Positions 35,432 to 46,091 of a stretch of 64,000 nucleotides of DNA are shown piece by piece. The notes beneath the pieces are model-generated. The model did not search any database. It was given only the letters and a program-made list of their open reading frames with translations, and was not told where the DNA came from. A program made the translations under genes and the position numbers. Source of the DNA: [Actinomadura] parvosata subsp. kistnae (GTDB taxonomy: Bacteria > Actinomycetota > Actinomycetes > Streptosporangiales > Streptosporangiaceae). Position 1 is the first letter of the stretch. Every line of letters starts with the position of its first letter. Location of the stretch: the NCBI RefSeq assembly GCF_900323885.1, contig NZ_OOHJ01000022.1, positions 992,001-1,056,000 of the forward strand, read 5' to 3'.

Positions 35432-38400
35432 CAGGTAACGCAACGCCTTGCGCAGGGTCGCGCTCCGCTCGGCCGCGCTGCCGACCTGCTCCAGCCCGAA
35501 CCCGAGCAGCACCGTGTCCTTCGTGGCCACGCCCGCCGTGGTGTCGGCCTGGTCGCGGACGAAGTCGCCGGCGCCGGTGGGGCTGCCCGCCGGCGGGCCG
35601 GGGATGGCCCACGCGCCGAGCCCGGTCTCGAAGCCCTCGGACTCGGTGGCGGTGCCGCCCACGAGCAGGCGGGTGTCGTCCACGAACGCGCCCACCCCGC
35701 CGGTGCCGGGGTCGGTCACGTAGCTGATCGACACCTCGACCTGCCGGCCCGCGTACGCGGACAGGTCGAAGGCCACCTGCTGCCAGCCGCCCGAGTTCCC
35801 CGTGAACCGGTTCCAGGACCCGCTGGTCCCGGTCCCCGTGCAGGGGTTGCCCGCCGTCAGGTAGTGCAGCAGCCACGGGTGCTCGGCCAGGAGGAACCCG
35901 GCCTCGCACTCGGTCGGGACGCCCGTGTCCGTGCGGCCGTTGAGGTCCGGCAGCGTGGTCCAGTCGTCCTGCCCGACGGTGTGGGCCTCGACGATGACGT
36001 TGTCATAGCCGGGCTCGGTGTCGTAGGAGAGCTGGAAGGCCAGCTGCGGCTGCTGCGCCGCCGTCACGGAGCCCAGGTTGATCGTCCGGGTCAGCCGCAT
36101 GTACGAGTCGTCGGCGTGCGGCCCGGCCACGTACCACTGCCCCTCGATCGGGTCGAACGGCCCCGGGGTGCCGAGCTGGTAGTCGGCCGCCGGCGTGCCG
36201 GTGAAGCGCGGGAAGTCCGTCCCCATGGGTTGCAGGACGCCGGCCTCGTTCAGCGGGTTGGCCGCCAGCGCGGGGCCGCCGAACGTGCCGTTGGCCCCGG
36301 CCAGCGGGCCGGCGCCGGTGAAGCCGCTGGGGTTGGCGCGCGGGATGCGCCCGGCGACGCCCATGTAGTACTGGGTGAAGTCGTCGGCCAGCAGCAGGCA
36401 CTCGTCGAACAGGCCCTGGACGGTGGTGACCACGCAGTCGGTGTCGGGGGCGCCGTCGAGGCCGTAGTAGATGCCACCGATGATGGTGTCGAGAATGCCG
36501 TAGTACGCGGCGGTCTCGCCGGTGTAGACGAGCTTGCCGCCCTCGTTCAGGTAGTCGCGGACGGAGATGGTCAGGTCCTGCTGCGACCGTTTGACGTCGG
36601 CGTCGGGCAGGTCGCCGAGCGGCGTCACGGTGACGACGTCCTGCTGGTCCATGGACAGCCGGTTGTCGCCCAGCTCCCACACGACGCCCTTGAAGTGCGA
36701 CAGCACGCCGAGGTGGTGCGGCACGCCCTGGGCGTCCACGTCCCACGTCTCGGAGCCGTACCCGGCCGCCTTCAGCGCCTGCTGGTAGGTGGCGGTGTAC
36801 TTGGGCGCGGTCGCGGTGCCGGTCGAGCCGTGGTTGAAGCCGGTGTAGTCCTCGTTGGCCAGCACCAGCACCTTGGCCTTGGAGTTCTTGGCCAGGGTGT
36901 AGGTGAAGCGGCTGCTGGACACGGTGCCGGTGCCGGCCTTCCAGCCGGTGAACCAGACCTCCACCTTGTCGCCGGGTTTCGCCCCGCTCACGGTGCCCCG
37001 GTACTCGGCGAAGTACAGGTCGTTCTCGCCGCCGTACCGCTCGCCGCCCTTCCACTCGCTCACGGACCTGGTCTGGGTCGGGCCGCCGTTGATGCGGTAG
37101 CGCAGCGCCTTGGCGCCCAGCGAGCGGCGCGCGATGACCGCGACCGGCTGCGGGTCGCCGTAGGAGACGCTGAAGGAGTCCGGCCGGAAGTCGGGCACGG
37201 TGCGCCCGACGACGGAGACCGGCTTGTCCGGCGTGTGCACGGTCTTGGCGGCGGCCACCGCCAGCGGGACGTTGCGCAGGAACTCGTCCTGGATCAGCGC
37301 CTCGCTGTCGGGGAAGGTGAAGCCGAGCCCGCCGGTGCAGTCGTCCAGCGTCCACTCGTCGTTCGGGTCCCGCTGGACCGCGTCCTCACAGGTGGACATC
37401 TCGGGCGTGATCGACATGACGCCGCGCAGGTTCGTCATGTGGCCGTCGGTCTCGCCGTTGGTCGTGTAGAGCTCGGCGCCGATGTCCGGGTCGTAGCCCG
37501 GTACGGCCGGGTGCGCGTCGTCGCCCAGCATCGCCTCGAAGATCAGGTCGTCCGGGGACGGGGTGGCCTGCTGCCAGCCGATCCCGTACAGGAGCAGCAT
37601 GGCGGCCGAGTGGTAGTTCAGCAGGTAGCTGAACTTCACCCGCTTGGTCAGGTTGTCGAACGCCACCGTCTCCGGCTCCGACTGCGCGGACGCGCCCCGG
37701 TAGGTCTGGCTGGAGAACAGGCTCGACGAGCCCTCGTCGTCGTAACGCCACTTGTAGGCGAAGTTGCGGTTGAGGTCGACGCCGTCGTTGCCGGTGATCT
37801 GGCCGTCACCGTCGTTGTCACGCAGGTTCTTGCGCCACAGGCGGTTGTCGGGGGTGAAGGTGTAGTCGTAGCCGTCGGGGTTGGCGACCGGCATGAACCA
37901 CAGCTCGGTCGTGTTGACGAGCTGCGTCAGCTCCGCGTTGGACCCGTAGCCGTCGAGGTAGTGGTGCAGCAGCCGCCGGATCATCTCGGGGGTGATCCAC
38001 TCGCGGGCGTGCTGGGCCGCCATGTAGAGCATCGCCGGGCGCCTGCCGTCGGGCAGGCTCCTGGCGTCCTTTGTCACCTTGATCGCGGTGATCGGCGTGC
38101 CGTTGAGGCTGTTGCCGATGTTGACGACCTTGGCGATGCCGGGCTTGGCGTTGGCCGCCGCGATGATCTCCTCGCGGATGCCGCCCGCGCCCGCGTACTT
38201 CTTGAAGACCCCGTCGCCCTTCTGCGCCAGCTTGGCGGCGCTCGCCCGCTGGGCCTTGAGCGCGACACCCTGCTTGGCGAGCGAGTCGGCCAGCGTCGAG
38301 GCGAGGATGACCTCGATCGTCACCTTGCCGTCGGCCCGCTTGACGACCCGCATCTCCTCACGGTCCACGCCGGCGGCCATCAGCTTGGCGAGCTGGTCGG

Positions 38401-38533
38401 CGGTGAGCTCGCCGGTATAGACGAAGACCCCGTCCTGGCCCGCCGCCGGTTTCGGCTTCGCCGAGGCGGGCGGGATCGCGAAGGAGCCGAGTAAGAGGAG
38501 TGTGCTCGCTAACATGATCAACGTGCGCTTCAT
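35423..38533 (-). CDS. Large secreted M14 zinc carboxypeptidase
   Basis: A 1036-residue exported enzyme. A Sec signal peptide ends in PASA (about residue 24) and a propeptide-like region follows. In the M14 domain (about 120-430) the zinc ligands are His and Glu in QHAREW and a His in LNYHSAAML. DLNRNF gives the substrate-binding Asn/Arg, and the catalytic Glu is probably that of ITPEMST. After this come MAM/lectin-like beta-sandwich domains (GGWQQVAFDLSAYAG), as in immune-inhibitor-A-type proteins. It should digest extracellular peptides. GGAGG before the ATG at 38533 sets the start. Confidence 0.9.
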   Translation of the reverse strand: MKRTLIMLASTLLLLGSFAIPPASAKPKPAAGQDGVFVYTGELTADQLAKLMAAGVDREEMRVVKRADGKVTIEVILASTLADSLAKQGVALKAQRASAAKLAQKGDGVFKKYAGAGGIREEIIAAANAKPGIAKVVNIGNSLNGTPITAIKVTKDARSLPDGRRPAMLYMAAQHAREWITPEMIRRLLHHYLDGYGSNAELTQLVNTTELWFMPVANPDGYDYTFTPDNRLWRKNLRDNDGDGQITGNDGVDLNRNFAYKWRYDDEGSSSLFSSQTYRGASAQSEPETVAFDNLTKRVKFSYLLNYHSAAMLLLYGIGWQQATPSPDDLIFEAMLGDDAHPAVPGYDPDIGAELYTTNGETDGHMTNLRGVMSITPEMSTCEDAVQRDPNDEWTLDDCTGGLGFTFPDSEALIQDEFLRNVPLAVAAAKTVHTPDKPVSVVGRTVPDFRPDSFSVSYGDPQPVAVIARRSLGAKALRYRINGGPTQTRSVSEWKGGERYGGENDLYFAEYRGTVSGAKPGDKVEVWFTGWKAGTGTVSSSRFTYTLAKNSKAKVLVLANEDYTGFNHGSTGTATAPKYTATYQQALKAAGYGSETWDVDAQGVPHHLGVLSHFKGVVWELGDNRLSMDQQDVVTVTPLGDLPDADVKRSQQDLTISVRDYLNEGGKLVYTGETAAYYGILDTIIGGIYYGLDGAPDTDCVVTTVQGLFDECLLLADDFTQYYMGVAGRIPRANPSGFTGAGPLAGANGTFGGPALAANPLNEAGVLQPMGTDFPRFTGTPAADYQLGTPGPFDPIEGQWYVAGPHADDSYMRLTRTINLGSVTAAQQPQLAFQLSYDTEPGYDNVIVEAHTVGQDDWTTLPDLNGRTDTGVPTECEAGFLLAEHPWLLHYLTAGNPCTGTGTSGSWNRFTGNSGGWQQVAFDLSAYAGRQVEVSISYVTDPGTGGVGAFVDDTRLLVGGTATESEGFETGLGAWAIPGPPAGSPTGAGDFVRDQADTTAGVATKDTVLLGFGLEQVGSAAERSATLRKALRYLIG

Positions 38534-38829
38534 CGCGCCTCCGAGAAGAAGCCCCCGAATGCCGCTAGGGATGTGCCCGCAATGTCCGTGTTTGCGGGGG
38601 TGCTTGTCAATCACCGCGGCCACATCCGGTCAAAGTTCAACCAGGCCGCGATCGGCGACGAATGACCACGCGAACGGCCGGCATTGCGCGCGTCACGGCG
38701 AGGTGGCGGTGAGGCGGCGGAGCGTCCCCCTGGAAGGCCGGCGACGCGCGGCGGCGGGTGGGGTGCCGGCGGCTGTGCCGTAAAAGTCTTTCCTAGCGCT
38801 GCGCGCTTGCCCTGCTGGGGTGAAAATCG

Positions 38830-39010
38830 GGGTGTGGTTGCCCGCCGACGTCGATCGTTTCATGGCGCCGCAGGAGCCCGTGTAAAAGTCAGACGCTGGG
38901 AGTTCGTGTCAGGGGTCCTGCATTGTTGCCTTGAGCACGCGGGTCAGACTCTCCGCTTCCCCGTGAACTCCCGCGGGCGGCCATCTTGAGGTCGAACCAA
39001 AGTGCGCGGG
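38830..39010 (+). ncRNA. Candidate bridge RNA region of the IS110 element
   Basis: IS110 elements such as IS621 encode a structured guide ('bridge') RNA of roughly 180 nt in the non-coding end before the transposase. Here about 190 bp of non-coding sequence stand between the putative left end and the transposase start. This is the right size and place. Two aaaagtc motifs occur upstream and within (38786, 38885). The fold and guide loops were not computed. Confidence 0.35.
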
Positions 39011-39022
39011 AGGCGAGCGCGG

Positions 39023-40315
39023 ATGGACGAGGTGGAAGAGCACGAGCGGTTGTTCGAGCGGGTGGCGGGCATCGACATCGCCAAGAGCGAGGTCAAAGTC
39101 TGTGTACGGGTGCCGGGCAGCAGGGTCGGCTATCGGCGTCAGGAAGTACGTACCTTCCCGGCGGTGACGGCTGAGTTGCTCGCGCTGGGCGACTGGCTGC
39201 GGATCGAACAGGTGCAACTGGTGGTGATGGAGGCCACCGGCACGTACTGGAAGCCGGTCTTCTACGCCCTGGAAGACGACTTCGAGTGCTGGCTGCTGAA
39301 CGCCAAGCAGGTCAAGCACCTGCCCGGTCGGCCCAAGACCGACCGCGAGGATGCCATCTGGCTGGCCAAGGTGGCCGAACGCGGGATGGCCCGGCCCAGC
39401 TTCGTGCCGCCCAAGCCGATCCGGCATCTTCGCGACCTGACCCGCTACCGGCGCAGTCTGACGCAGGAGCGCACCCGCGAGAAGCAGCGCGTCCAGGGAG
39501 TACTCGAAGACGCCCAGGTCAAGCTCAGCTCGGTGATCAGCGACATCCACGGCGCCTCCGGCCGGGCAATGCTGGAGGCCATGATCGCCGGCCAGCGCAA
39601 CCCGCGCGAGCTGGCTCAGCTGGCCCGAGGCAGCATGCGCGGCAAGAAGGACGTGCTGATCGAGGCGCTGCGGGGTCATTTCAGCGACCATCACGCCTTC
39701 ATCTGCCGGATGATGCTGGACAACATCGACCGGCTCTCCGTCCAAATCGACGCGCTCACCCGCCAGATCGAGCAGGCCATCGCCCCCTACCAGCCACAGG
39801 TGGAGCAGTTGGACGAGGTCACCGGCATCGGACCGATCGCGGCCCAGGACATCGTCGCCGAGATCGGAGTGGACATGAGCCGCTTCGCCACCGCCAGCCA
39901 CCTGGTGTCCTGGGCCAGGTTCTGCCCACAGACCACCCAATCCGGAGGCAAGCAACCCCGCGGCGGGGCGACCGGCAAAGGAAATCCCTGGCTGGGCGCC
40001 GCCCTCGGCGAGATCGCCAGCAGCGCCCGGCGCACCCCCACCTTCCTCGGCGCCCGCTACCGTCGCCTCGCCCGCCGCCGCGGCGCCAAGAGAGCCCTGG
40101 TCGCCACCGCCCACTCGGTACTGATCATCATCTGGCACCTGTTATCCGACCCCGAGGCCCACTACCAGGACCTGGGGCCAGACCACTACGACAGCCGCAT
40201 CAACACCGACCGGAAGACCCGGCAACTGGCCCGTCACCTCGAGGCACTGACCGGCCAAAAGATCACCATCGAAGACGGCAAGATCACCGCTATCGGCCCC
40301 GACTACTCCACCTAA
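39023..40315 (+). CDS. IS110-family transposase (DEDD recombinase)
   Basis: A 430-residue transposase. The N-terminal RuvC-like DEDD domain has the first Asp in VAGIDIAKSEVKV, then MEATGTYWKPVFYAL, and KTDREDAIWLAKVAERG. The C-terminal Tnp domain has the helix-hairpin-helix GIGPIAAQDIVAEIG and the serine-bearing TTQSGGKQPRG (about 318-328), where the catalytic Ser is expected. It appears full-length and intact. The ATG at 39023 has GGGAGG nine bases upstream. Confidence 0.93.
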   Translation: MDEVEEHERLFERVAGIDIAKSEVKVCVRVPGSRVGYRRQEVRTFPAVTAELLALGDWLRIEQVQLVVMEATGTYWKPVFYALEDDFECWLLNAKQVKHLPGRPKTDREDAIWLAKVAERGMARPSFVPPKPIRHLRDLTRYRRSLTQERTREKQRVQGVLEDAQVKLSSVISDIHGASGRAMLEAMIAGQRNPRELAQLARGSMRGKKDVLIEALRGHFSDHHAFICRMMLDNIDRLSVQIDALTRQIEQAIAPYQPQVEQLDEVTGIGPIAAQDIVAEIGVDMSRFATASHLVSWARFCPQTTQSGGKQPRGGATGKGNPWLGAALGEIASSARRTPTFLGARYRRLARRRGAKRALVATAHSVLIIIWHLLSDPEAHYQDLGPDHYDSRINTDRKTRQLARHLEALTGQKITIEDGKITAIGPDYST

Positions 40316-40403
40316 GTCAGCCCCGGCCACAGTCCAAGCCCGATCCCACACCTCGGGCTTCGCTGTCGCCTGCCCCTGACTCACCCGATTTTCGGGTCAG
40401 AAG

Positions 40404-40528
40404 ACGGGCCCTGCACCGAGAACGGGCCTGAAAGCGAGAACAGGCCCGCAAGCGACAACAGGCGGCAAGCGACAACGGGCCTGAAAGCGAGAACGAGCCC
40501 GAAAGCAACAACAGGCCTGAAAGCGAGA
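40404..40528. repeat. Seven 17-18-bp tandem units between IS110 and glyS
   Basis: The unit acgggcctgaaagcgaga varies slightly in seven head-to-tail copies starting at 40404, 40422, 40440, 40458, 40475, 40493 and 40511. They are contiguous, with no spacers. The array lies beyond the glyS terminator. No gene is seen in 40316-40572. Confidence 0.9.
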
Positions 40529-40558
40529 GCGGGCCGCTCCCCGTGAGGAGCGGCCCGC
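40529..40558 (-). terminator. glyS terminator hairpin
   Basis: Perfect 12-bp arms (gcgggccgctcc and complement) flank the loop ccgtga, 14 bp downstream of the glyS stop. Confidence 0.85.
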
Positions 40559-40572
40559 CTGCACAAAACGCG

Positions 40573-41958
<1,386 letters not shown>

Positions 41959-42052
41959 TTTGGTTGGTTCTCTTTCCGGCTGGAGGTCGGCGAGGGAAAT
42001 TGGTGAGATCCCAGCTTAGGGGACAGGCACCCGCTCTCGCGCGCGAGTAATG

Positions 42053-42340
42053 CTACGCCTCGTCGCGGGTGTAGACGTCCTCGAACGCACTGGGCTCGTT
42101 CAGCATCAGGATCATCAGCGGATACATCACCATCCGGGCGGCCGACAGCGCCCTGCGGTAGAAGCCCGCACCCTCCCATTCCGTGACCAGCGCCCACAGA
42201 TTGGGCTCGTCGACCGAGCGGGCCAGCCGGCCCCGCTGGTAGCCGGGCTGGCCGGCGAACGTGTCGAGGATGGCGTGGCCCTGCTTGACGAAGTCTTGAG
42301 ACTGGGACTCTGGAACGGTGTATCGGATCACGGCGAGCAC
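42053..42340 (-). CDS. Antibiotic-biosynthesis-monooxygenase (ABM) domain protein
   Basis: A 95-residue dimeric alpha-beta barrel protein. VIRYTVPESQSQDFVKQGHAIL opens the fold, then QPGYQRGRLARSVDEPNLWALVTEW, split by the ABM loop. Such proteins may act on quinols or haem, or be small stress proteins. It is a single gene upstream of glyS, about 90 bp from its start. The substrate is unknown. Confidence 0.82.
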   Translation of the reverse strand: MLAVIRYTVPESQSQDFVKQGHAILDTFAGQPGYQRGRLARSVDEPNLWALVTEWEGAGFYRRALSAARMVMYPLMILMLNEPSAFEDVYTRDEA

Positions 42341-42422
42341 CCGACCAGCCTAAAGGTGCAGGAGGGCCGCCAGGGTGCGGAGCGGCGACAGCGGTACGCC
42401 CGATTCCCGTAGGCTCTGGGGC

Positions 42423-42779
42423 GTGGCCCCTGACAACAAGCGGCCCCAGGGCGGCAGGCAGCCCCAGGGCGAGCAGTTCTTCACGCCGGGCGCGACCGGT
42501 CTGCGCAAGGCGGTCGAGCGGCGCAGCGCGGTGCCGATGACGTTCCTGTTCACGCAGGTGCCCCGGTGGGTGGCGCCGGCGTTGCTGGTGATCCTGCTGC
42601 TGGTGGGGTTCGCCGTGGCCAATCCGCTGGGGGGCGTGGCGGTGTTGCCGGTGCTCGCCTTCGTGGGGTGGCTGGCCTACCTGTCGTGGCCGTCCCTGGG
42701 GGTGGGCGGGAAGGTGTTGCGGGTCGCCATGCTGACCTTTCTGGTGCTGCTGGTGGCGACCCGCTTCGGGGCGTTCTAG
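42423..42779 (+). CDS. Small membrane protein (DUF6703-like)
   Basis: A 118-residue protein. An N-terminal basic/polar segment ends in FFTPGATGLRKAVERRSAVP, typical of an actinobacterial family (DUF6703, from memory). Two transmembrane helices follow (about 50-70 and 72-92), with a third hydrophobic stretch at the end. GTG at 42423 was chosen because the conserved N-terminus (VAPDNKRPQ) starts there. Its stop overlaps the convergent aldehyde-dehydrogenase stop by 4 bp. No function is known. Confidence 0.65.
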   Translation: MAPDNKRPQGGRQPQGEQFFTPGATGLRKAVERRSAVPMTFLFTQVPRWVAPALLVILLLVGFAVANPLGGVAVLPVLAFVGWLAYLSWPSLGVGGKVLRVAMLTFLVLLVATRFGAF

Positions 42780-44305
42780 GGCAGAAGCGTGTAGCTGGGG
42801 AAGTTGCCCGGGAGGCGTTCGCCGTCCTGGCCGGTGGTGGCGGCGCGGACGAGCAGGTCGCCGCCGACGAACGCGCCGCGCCACGACGCGCCGAGCCCGC
42901 CGAACAGCTCCTCGCGGTCCCCGCGGGAGCGGGGCCGGTTGTGGCCGACCTTGAAGGCGCGCACCTCGGGGGCGAGGCGGGCGAAGGTCTCCTCCGACTC
43001 GCACGACAGCGTGGCCACCAGGGCGCCGTTGCTGGCGTTCATGGCGGCCAGCAGCTCCGCCTCCGTGTCCACCAGGACGATCGTGTCCACGGGGCCGAAG
43101 GGCTCCGCGTGGTGGAGGGGGGAGGACGGCGGCGGGTTGAGCAGGGCCGTGGGGGCGAAGTAGGCGGAGGTGTCCTGGCCGGGCAGGAAGTGCCCGGAGT
43201 CGAGGGACGCGCGGTGGATCGGCACGCCGCCCCTCGTGATGGCCTCGTCCACCTGGTCGGCCAGTTCCTTGGCCTTGGAGGCGTTGATGAGCGGGCCGAA
43301 GTCGAGTGCGGGCAGGGGGTCGTCGGGGTCGGCCACGGCCAGGGGGTGGCCGAAGCGCAGGGAGCCGACGGCCTCCAGGTAGGCGGCCAGGAAGTCGTGG
43401 AAGAGGGCGCGCTGCACGACGAAGCGCGGGTAGGCGGTGCAGCGCTGCTTGGCGTAGTCGAAGGAGCCCCGGAGCTGGCGGGCGAGCAGGTCCCAGTCGC
43501 CGTACTCCCAGACGCCCCAGCAGTTGAGGCCCTCCTGCTCCAGGACGTGGCGCCGGCCGAGGTCGGCCAGCGAGGTGGCCACCTTCCCTCCGGCGTCCCG
43601 GCCGCCGACGAACGACACGCAGCCGAGCGAGCCGGAGCCGACGAGCACCGGCGACAGCTCCGCCCCTCCCCCGCTGACCAGCGTGAACGGCAGCCCTTCC
43701 CGGACGGCGAGCGCGCAGGCGAGGGTGAGGCAGCACAGGCCGCCGTCGGTGGGCGTCTTGGCGATGACCGCATTGCCGGCCAGCGCCTGCACGAGCATGG
43801 CGTGCATGAGCACGCTCATCGGGTAGTTCCAGCTCGCGATGTTGCTGACCGGCCCTGGCAGCGGCGTGCGGCCGTCCACCATGCGGTCGATCTCGTCGAT
43901 GTACCAGCGCACGCCGTCCAGGCAGCGGTCCACGTCCGCGCAGGCCGTCTTCCACGGCTTGCCGATCTCCCAGACGAGCAGCAGGGCCAGCAGGTCGCGG
44001 TGCGCGGCCATGGCTTCCACGGCCGCGGCCACCATGGCCTTGCGTTCGGCGAGCGGCAGGTGGCGCCAGCGCTGGTGCTCCTCGACCGCGCCGGCCACCG
44101 CGCGTCCGGCGCCGGCCCGGTCGAGCCTGGGCAGGCCGGCGATGGCGGTGCCGTCGAGCGGCGAGAATCCGGGCACCGGCCGGCCGTCGCGGTGCCAGAT
44201 GCCGCCCCAGTGGTTCAGCACGCGGTCGTCGTGGAAGGCTTCAGGGGCCGCGGAACAGCAGCGCTCGTAGGCGTCCTGCCAGGACGTGCCGGGCTTGAGC
44301 CGCAT
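42776..44305 (-). CDS. Aldehyde dehydrogenase family protein of the glyoxylate operon
   Basis: A 509-residue NAD(P)-dependent aldehyde dehydrogenase. The catalytic Glu is in VLEQEGLNCWG and the Cys in YAKQRCTAYPRF (about residue 307). ISNIASWNYPMSVL-like and AKTPTDGG stretches bind cofactor. The loop sequences differ from common ALDHs (GGDLLVRA near the end). As the last gene of the sucC-sucD-hyi-glxR-gcl operon it may oxidise glyoxylate, tartronate semialdehyde or a related aldehyde. GAGGAGG six bases before the ATG at 44305 sets the start. Confidence 0.8.
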   Translation of the reverse strand: MRLKPGTSWQDAYERCCSAAPEAFHDDRVLNHWGGIWHRDGRPVPGFSPLDGTAIAGLPRLDRAGAGRAVAGAVEEHQRWRHLPLAERKAMVAAAVEAMAAHRDLLALLLVWEIGKPWKTACADVDRCLDGVRWYIDEIDRMVDGRTPLPGPVSNIASWNYPMSVLMHAMLVQALAGNAVIAKTPTDGGLCCLTLACALAVREGLPFTLVSGGGAELSPVLVGSGSLGCVSFVGGRDAGGKVATSLADLGRRHVLEQEGLNCWGVWEYGDWDLLARQLRGSFDYAKQRCTAYPRFVVQRALFHDFLAAYLEAVGSLRFGHPLAVADPDDPLPALDFGPLINASKAKELADQVDEAITRGGVPIHRASLDSGHFLPGQDTSAYFAPTALLNPPPSSPLHHAEPFGPVDTIVLVDTEAELLAAMNASNGALVATLSCESEETFARLAPEVRAFKVGHNRPRSRGDREELFGGLGASWRGAFVGGDLLVRAATTGQDGERLPGNFPSYTLLP

Positions 44306-44369
44306 GTCCATCCTCCTCAGTCGCATCTAGTCGGACTCGATCAGATCGCGGTCGCATCCGGGTCGGATC

Positions 44370-46091
44370 TCAGTCGGACCAGTCGGCGGTGATGAGCTCG
44401 GGCAGCGGCTCGAACTCCTTGACGGCCTCCAGCGAGGGGCCCATGGCGGCGTTCGCCTCGCGCTCGACCATCACCTCCACGAGCACCGGCAGCCTCTTGC
44501 TGGCCGCCTCCGCGCTGGCCCAGGCCAGCGCGTCGCGGATGTCGCCGGGCAGCTCCACCCGCCGCGCCGGGCAGCCGAACGCCTCCATGGCCTTGACATG
44601 GTCGATGCCGCCCTCCCCGTAGTGCAGGTCGACGGCGTAGTTCATGCCGTACGGGAGCTCCGCCTGCCTGATCAGCCCCAGGTACTCGTTGTTGATCATG
44701 ACGATGACGAACGGGACGCGGTACTGGGCGGCGACGGCCACCTCCTCCATCAGGAACTGGAAGGAGTAGTCGCCGACCACGGCCACGACCTGCCGCTCGG
44801 GGTGGGCGAGCTTGACCCCCATGGCGGCCGGCACCTCCCAGCCCAGCGGCCCCGCCTGCCCGCAGACGAGGTAGCGGCGCGGCAGGTAGGTGGTCTGGAA
44901 CTGGCCGGACCAGATCTGGTAGAGCCCGATGGCGGTGACGAACGTGGTGTCGCGCGGGAAGTACTCGTTGATCTCCCGGAACACCCTGGGCGGCTTGATC
45001 GGCACGTCGTCGAAGTCGTCGCGGCGGCCCATGGTGCCGCGCAGCTCGGCGACCCGGCGCGGCCATTTGCCGGGCTCCCGCGGCCCGCCGCGGCGGCGGG
45101 CCTCGTCGCGCAGCTCGGCCAGCACGGGGCGGGCGTGCCCGAGCACGCCCAGGTCGGGCTCGAAGACCCGGCCGATCTGCAGGGGGTCGATGTCCACGTG
45201 CACGAACGTGCGGCCACGCCGGTAGACGTCGAGGTCGCCGGTGTGCCGGTCGCCGAAGCGGGCGCCCACGGCGAGCACCAGGTCGCTCTCCAGGAACGCG
45301 GCGTTGCCCCACCGCGTCTGCGTCTGCGTGCCCGCCATCCCGGCGAACAGCGGGTGGTCCTCGGGGAAGGCGCCCTTGCCCATGAGCGTCACCTGCACCG
45401 GGACCTGGAGGTGCTCGGCCAGCGCCCGCAGCTCGCCGGTCGCGTCGCCGATGATCACGCCGCCGCCGGCCAGGATGATCGGCCGGCGCGCCTCCTCCAG
45501 CAGGTCCATGGCCGCGCGCACGGCCTTGGGCAGCGGCTTCGGCACCTCGACGGGCAGCGGCGCGTCGAGGTCAGGGTCGTAGCGGCAGGAGCCGCGGGCC
45601 ACGTCGAGCGGCAGGTCGATGAGCACGGGGCCGGGCCGTCCCGAGCGGGCGATCCTGAACGCCTCACGGAACACCCACGGCGCCTGCGCGGGCTCCTTGA
45701 GCTGCACCGCCCACTTGGTGACCGGCTTGGCGATCTCCACGATGTCGACCGCCTGGAACGCCTCCTGGTGCAGCTTGGAGGTCACGGCCTGGCCGGTGAC
45801 GCAGATCATGGGGATCGAGTCGGCCAGCGCGGTGTAGAGGCCGGTGATCATGTTGGTGCCGGCGGGGCCGCTGGTGCCGATGCAGACGCCGACGTTCCCG
45901 GTGACCCTGGCCCATCCGTCGGCCGCGTGGGTGCCGCCCTCCTCGTGGCGGACGGTGATGTGCCGGATCGAGCTGTTCCGCAGCGCGGCGTAGAGGGGCA
46001 GGATCGCGGCGCCGGGGATGCCGAAGACGGTGTCCACGCCCTCCGACTCCAGCACCTTGACCACGGCCTCCATACAGGGAACCTTGTTCAC
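44370..46091 (-). CDS. gcl: Glyoxylate carboligase (tartronate-semialdehyde synthase)
   Basis: A 573-residue ThDP enzyme joining two glyoxylates to tartronate semialdehyde + CO2. Signature stretches shared with E. coli Gcl: GTSGPAGTNMITGLY, FQAVDIVEIAKPVTK, CGQAGPLGWEVPAA, and NNEYLGLIRQ. The C-terminal EFE motif region is also similar. Unlike E. coli Gcl, where Val51 replaces the catalytic Glu, this protein has Glu in that place (TVRHEEGG). GTG at 46091 overlaps the glxR stop (GTGA), so the genes are coupled. It directs glyoxylate into glycerate. Confidence 0.9.
   Translation of the reverse strand: MNKVPCMEAVVKVLESEGVDTVFGIPGAAILPLYAALRNSSIRHITVRHEEGGTHAADGWARVTGNVGVCIGTSGPAGTNMITGLYTALADSIPMICVTGQAVTSKLHQEAFQAVDIVEIAKPVTKWAVQLKEPAQAPWVFREAFRIARSGRPGPVLIDLPLDVARGSCRYDPDLDAPLPVEVPKPLPKAVRAAMDLLEEARRPIILAGGGVIIGDATGELRALAEHLQVPVQVTLMGKGAFPEDHPLFAGMAGTQTQTRWGNAAFLESDLVLAVGARFGDRHTGDLDVYRRGRTFVHVDIDPLQIGRVFEPDLGVLGHARPVLAELRDEARRRGGPREPGKWPRRVAELRGTMGRRDDFDDVPIKPPRVFREINEYFPRDTTFVTAIGLYQIWSGQFQTTYLPRRYLVCGQAGPLGWEVPAAMGVKLAHPERQVVAVVGDYSFQFLMEEVAVAAQYRVPFVIVMINNEYLGLIRQAELPYGMNYAVDLHYGEGGIDHVKAMEAFGCPARRVELPGDIRDALAWASAEAASKRLPVLVEVMVEREANAAMGPSLEAVKEFEPLPELITADWSD

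Larger units (their letters stand above)
38822..40393 (+). mobile_element. IS110-family insertion sequence
   Basis: The element is defined by its DEDD transposase (39023-40315) plus a long left non-coding end. A short inverted repeat (GAAAATCGGG with TG beyond it at 38822-38834; complement at 40382-40393) may mark or lie near the ends. True ends cannot be fixed without an empty-site comparison, since IS110 elements often have no terminal repeats. It sits between the M14 gene and glyS, apparently harming neither. Confidence 0.6.

Noticed and set aside
40404..40528. Possible CRISPR array
   Set aside because: Units are contiguous and diverged, with no spacers between them, and no cas gene is present. 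The same holds for 35314-35431.
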